From contig NC_087064.1 of the NCBI RefSeq assembly GCF_963678635.1, forward strand, positions 10,763,671 through 10,827,670: 64,000 nucleotides of DNA. The letters are read 5' to 3'. The position numbers and the translations under genes are program-made. Below the pieces are notes generated by a model. It saw only the letters and a list, made by a program, of their open reading frames with translations. It made no database searches and was not told the origin of the DNA. Below, in pieces: positions 61,101-64,000 of this stretch; the first letter of the stretch is position 1, and each line of letters starts with the position of its first letter. Origin of the DNA: Symsagittifera roscoffensis (Eukaryota > Xenacoelomorpha > Acoela > Convolutidae).

Positions 61101-63491
61101 AAACCGATGTTCGAAAACTTTTTCATTTATATCAGTCTTTGGCGAGTTTATTGCCAGGAGTTCATGATTTCTGGTAAGCTATGGCTTGCTTATATCTCCA
61201 TTCAATTTCAGGTTCTGGGTCTCAACTCGAACAACTTGAGAGACGTGCCGAACGAAGTCAAACGTCTCTCTAATTTGCAAGTACTGGGCCTGAATTTCAA
61301 TCAGCTGTCTTGTCTTCCTTCAGGTTAGCAAGCTTTGATTACATTTATTAACTGTTGTTTTGTTTTGTTTTCGATTATGTTATTCGATTTCATTTGATTT
61401 TCAGGAATCACCCAGATTGAATCTTTGACCAAGCTTGGACTATCAGACAACGCTATTGCGTCGCTTCCTGCCGAAATCAAACATCTTATCAATATGAAAG
61501 AGCTGCTCCTTGACAATAATAAATTGCGCACTATCCCAGTCCAAATATATTGGCTCTCGGCTCTTCAAGATTTGGCTCTATCTGGAAATAAAATTTCGCA
61601 GATATCCGCGGAAATTGCTAATTTGGAGAACTTGAGGCATTTGGGTCTGAACAATAATCAGATAAGCTCGATTCCGTCTGAGATTGCGTATCTAAGGAAT
61701 CTTCAAACTCTGGGACTCCAAGGAAATCTGATCAAGACCATTCCAGCTGAAATCGCATACTGTGACCATCTTCAGGAGCTGTACTTGGGAGCAAACATGT
61801 TGTCTGAGTTCCCGGAGGAACTATGCATGTTGCATTTGATGGAAATGCTTAGCGTGGATTCCAACAAGATCTCTGAAATCCCTATTGAAATTGAAAATCT
61901 CCAGAACTTGCGACATTTCTCGGCAGATGACAATATGCTAATGGAACTGTGTCCAGGTCTAACGGCTCTGCCATGTCTGGAGTCTTTATCTCTTTGCGGG
62001 AACCGAATTGTAGGGCTGAGCGATGACATTCAGGAGCTGACGACATTGAGGTATCTAGCATTGTCGCGAAATAGGTTCACAGAGTTTCCCGAGCCTATCT
62101 GCTACTTGCCCAACCTGCAGATTCTGCACATGGATAACAACGCGATAAGGGTGCTGCCCGAAGATGTATCAAGTTTGATTAAATTGACAGTTTTGCATCT
62201 GCAGAGCTGCAAGTTTTCAGAATTTCCCGAAGAGCTGGCACTCATCCCAAGTTTGTCCATTTTGGACATGTCCGGTTAGTTGCATTATTACGTAATTGGC
62301 TCAAAGACAGATTTATAGCATGTTGTAAAGGCGTTTTCTGTTTGATAACTTCATAATATGCATTCGATCTCCTGTGATGGTAATGATAGTGTGTGAGGGC
62401 GAGCTCTCACTTGAAGTCTAGCTCAAGTCTACCACAACCTGACTAATTTAAGCTTCAATGGTGGCATATCTATTTGGCTTTTTGTAATTTTCGATGAATT
62501 AAGATCGAAGAAAGATAATGGTTTTCTGTCTCAAATTTATACTGGGCGCAAAACAAAAGGCTTAATTGCAGTTACGAAGTTTTCAAACAAACGTAAACAA
62601 AGATCGCTTCGCTTTCATTTAAGGGTTTACAAATTTTACATATTTAAAGCAGATGCTACAAGTTTTGTGGGATTCTTTCAACTTAGTTTTTCAATAACTA
62701 CTTTAAAGAAAATCGGCACCTTTATGAACTGTTTTGTAATTTCAGACCATTTCGTTTAATAGTATTTTTGTATCATAGAAGATGCTGGGATAGAAGATCT
62801 TCTTTTTCCTTCCAGGTTAACCGATTCGATGGGCAGTACTGCTAATCAGATCTCCGTCCAGGCATATAAATTATCCAGGCACCTGTAGATTGCTTTTTAA
62901 CGTTGATTTGATTCACACATGTGAGATACTTATTTAGATGTTTTTTGCTTTCTTTCACGCCCAGTCACGCTCAATGCGATTTTTTTGTGGTTTGATTTTG
63001 ATTTCTGCTCAAGTTTTATTTAAATTCATTTGCTAAAAGCAGGGGAAATTGTGCTCAGCGCGGAAAAATGGTTTCGAAATTTGGTTTCCAGCGAAATATA
63101 AAAACTACCTTTTGACCCAGTATTTTCTAAATAGTTTGATTCTAAGAAAAAAAGTGTCAATTACGAAAATTTCTTGAAATTGAAAGAGCTATAAAATGAT
63201 GCACTTCTTCGGAAGTTGAAAAATGTTCATAGAAGTGTAATTTTTTTTCGGTTTTCTTGGGTTCATAAACACTTTCCAAACTTCTGTTGACGATGTTCTC
63301 AACTTTTCTTAATTTGCAAATCTTGATCTTGTCCAGATAACTCGCTGAGTGAAATTGGCCTAAAGATGCGGAACAAGCGGTCAGTGACCTTCCTGAACTT
63401 GAGCAATAACAACTTCGCCAAGTTCCCGCCGGAGATATGCACCATGCCCAGTCTACAAGTGCTGCACTTTGTGCAGAATAATGGAACCAAG
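58142..63491 (+). CDS. Leucine-rich-repeat protein (SHOC2/scribble-type repeats), 5' part, continues past window
   Basis: Five exons, 58142-58436, 60180-60469, 61212-61323, 61405-62274 and 63337-63491, join in one frame to 574 codons without a stop. After a ~75-residue polar N-terminus (MVSSVDVDSSLATSS...) come about 20 repeats of the 23-residue LxxLxLxxNxLxxLPxxI type, e.g. LQTLGLQGNLIKTIPAEIAY. These form a curved binding surface in intracellular scaffolds such as SHOC2, ERBIN and scribble. No signal peptide or membrane helix is seen. Several introns fall at the same place in the repeat (phase 1, after L-x-S/P-x-G), as expected for repeat genes grown by exon duplication. The C-terminal domains that would name the protein lie outside the window. 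Confidence 0.9.
58437..60179. other. LRR gene intron 1: two minus-strand family G elements
   Basis: 58733-59042 (short, ends CATTGGTCGGAGCAA) and 59178-59805 (begins GGATAGCCGGTTGCTTGG, ends TTCAATGGTCGGAACAA) lie in the same orientation, ~135 bp apart. The flanks are unremarkable. Confidence 0.6.
60470..61211. other. LRR gene intron 2 with (AAAG)n
   Basis: A short tetranucleotide run (AAAG)5 lies at about 60980-61000, at the end of a moderately GC-rich stretch (60895-60978, e.g. TTAGCCTGGAGACGGATGAG). That looks like the 3' end of a retroelement with a simple-repeat tail. Confidence 0.4.
62275..63336. other. LRR gene intron 4 with dispersed ~0.5-kb repeat
   Basis: A copy of the dispersed repeat occupies about 62940-63300 (CAGTCACGCTCAATGCGATT; TTTTGACCCAGTATTTTCTA; TTCTTGGGTTCATAAACAC). 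It ends close to the branch and acceptor region of the exon at 63337. Confidence 0.6.
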
Positions 63492-64000
63492 GTTAGCGAG
63501 ACAAACTCTTTCAAGGTCATTTATTTAACCAGGAGGTGGGGATTTTTAAAAGAGTTATTCAAAACAGGTCTTGTCAAGGATAGTCTTTTGTTTCCTTAGT
63601 TTCCTATTTTTTGTTGTTTTTTCATTTACGTCAAAACTTGAGCGTGATCACGCCCCTAATGCGATTATGAATCAACAATAAGGCGATCATGAATTAACAA
63701 TAAAACAATATGAGCATTATCAAACCTTTTCTTGGGTCTAGGACAAGCCGACATGAAATCAAGCCGAAGGGACTTCAGGCCGAAACTTGAACTGGATCTT
63801 GTTAACTATTTCCCCCCTATTGGACCTTGTTAACTATTCCCCCCCCCCGCCCTCCTCTATGCCTGTATTATTTTTGACAACCATTTCTGTATAAAATATG
63901 CATTTCAAAAATGTCAACAATTATGGTGATTTTCATTTTCGAGCTTCGTATTTGTATTACTCACATAAAAAGTTTTAACTATCTATCTTTTCTGAAAATT
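63492..64000. other. LRR gene intron 5, start
   Basis: A GTTAGC donor follows the exon. The interior has a ~33-bp duplication with CTTGTTAACTATT and C-runs (63813-63850), and two GCGAT-CATGAATTAACAATAA-like words near 63660-63705. No exon is seen before the window end. Confidence 0.5.

Overview
This is a stretch of an AT-rich, intron-rich eukaryotic nuclear genome, almost certainly from an invertebrate animal. The evidence is GT-AG introns of about 0.1 to 5 kb, a drebrin-like actin-binding protein, a full-length ABCB/P-glycoprotein transporter, and a very high load of short interspersed repeats. I cannot name the species from sequence alone. All four recognisable gene loci lie on the + strand.

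Layout: (1) 17-960, remains of a non-LTR retrotransposon reverse transcriptase, cut by the window edge. (2) 1355-1432, last coding exon of an unidentified gene. (3) 9634-22861, a complete six-exon drebrin-like/Abp1 gene (ADF-H domain, charged linker, SH3 domain) in which one linker module has been triplicated. (4) about 29282-54321, a complete ABCB1-type transporter in 21 well-supported exons plus one possible 5' exon. The exon chain keeps one reading frame and gives two transmembrane domains and two nucleotide-binding domains. (5) 58142 to beyond the window end, a leucine-rich-repeat protein of the SHOC2/scribble repeat type, five exons seen. The drebrin-like protein would act at the actin cortex and endocytic sites, the transporter at membranes, and the LRR protein as an intracellular scaffold. 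Nothing suggests that they share a pathway.

Most of the rest is repeats. A deletion derivative of a hAT transposon with intact ends and an 8-bp target duplication sits at 13397-14297. Three copies of a ~215-233 bp MITE with 8-9 bp target duplications each begin 38-45 bp inside an intron. Several SINE-like families carry tRNA-like internal promoters and a common 3' hairpin tail. Two element families have GTTCCGAC / GTCGGAAC ends. There is a dispersed ~0.5 kb repeat, and there are G/C homopolymer runs inside another repeat.

Local tandem duplication is pervasive: units of 38, 57, 42, ~157, ~165, ~209, 419, 1523 and ~2730-2990 bp were seen. The largest one breaks inside a 5' exon of the transporter gene and leaves a truncated exon copy upstream. 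The 1523-bp one carries an exact 48-bp inversion.
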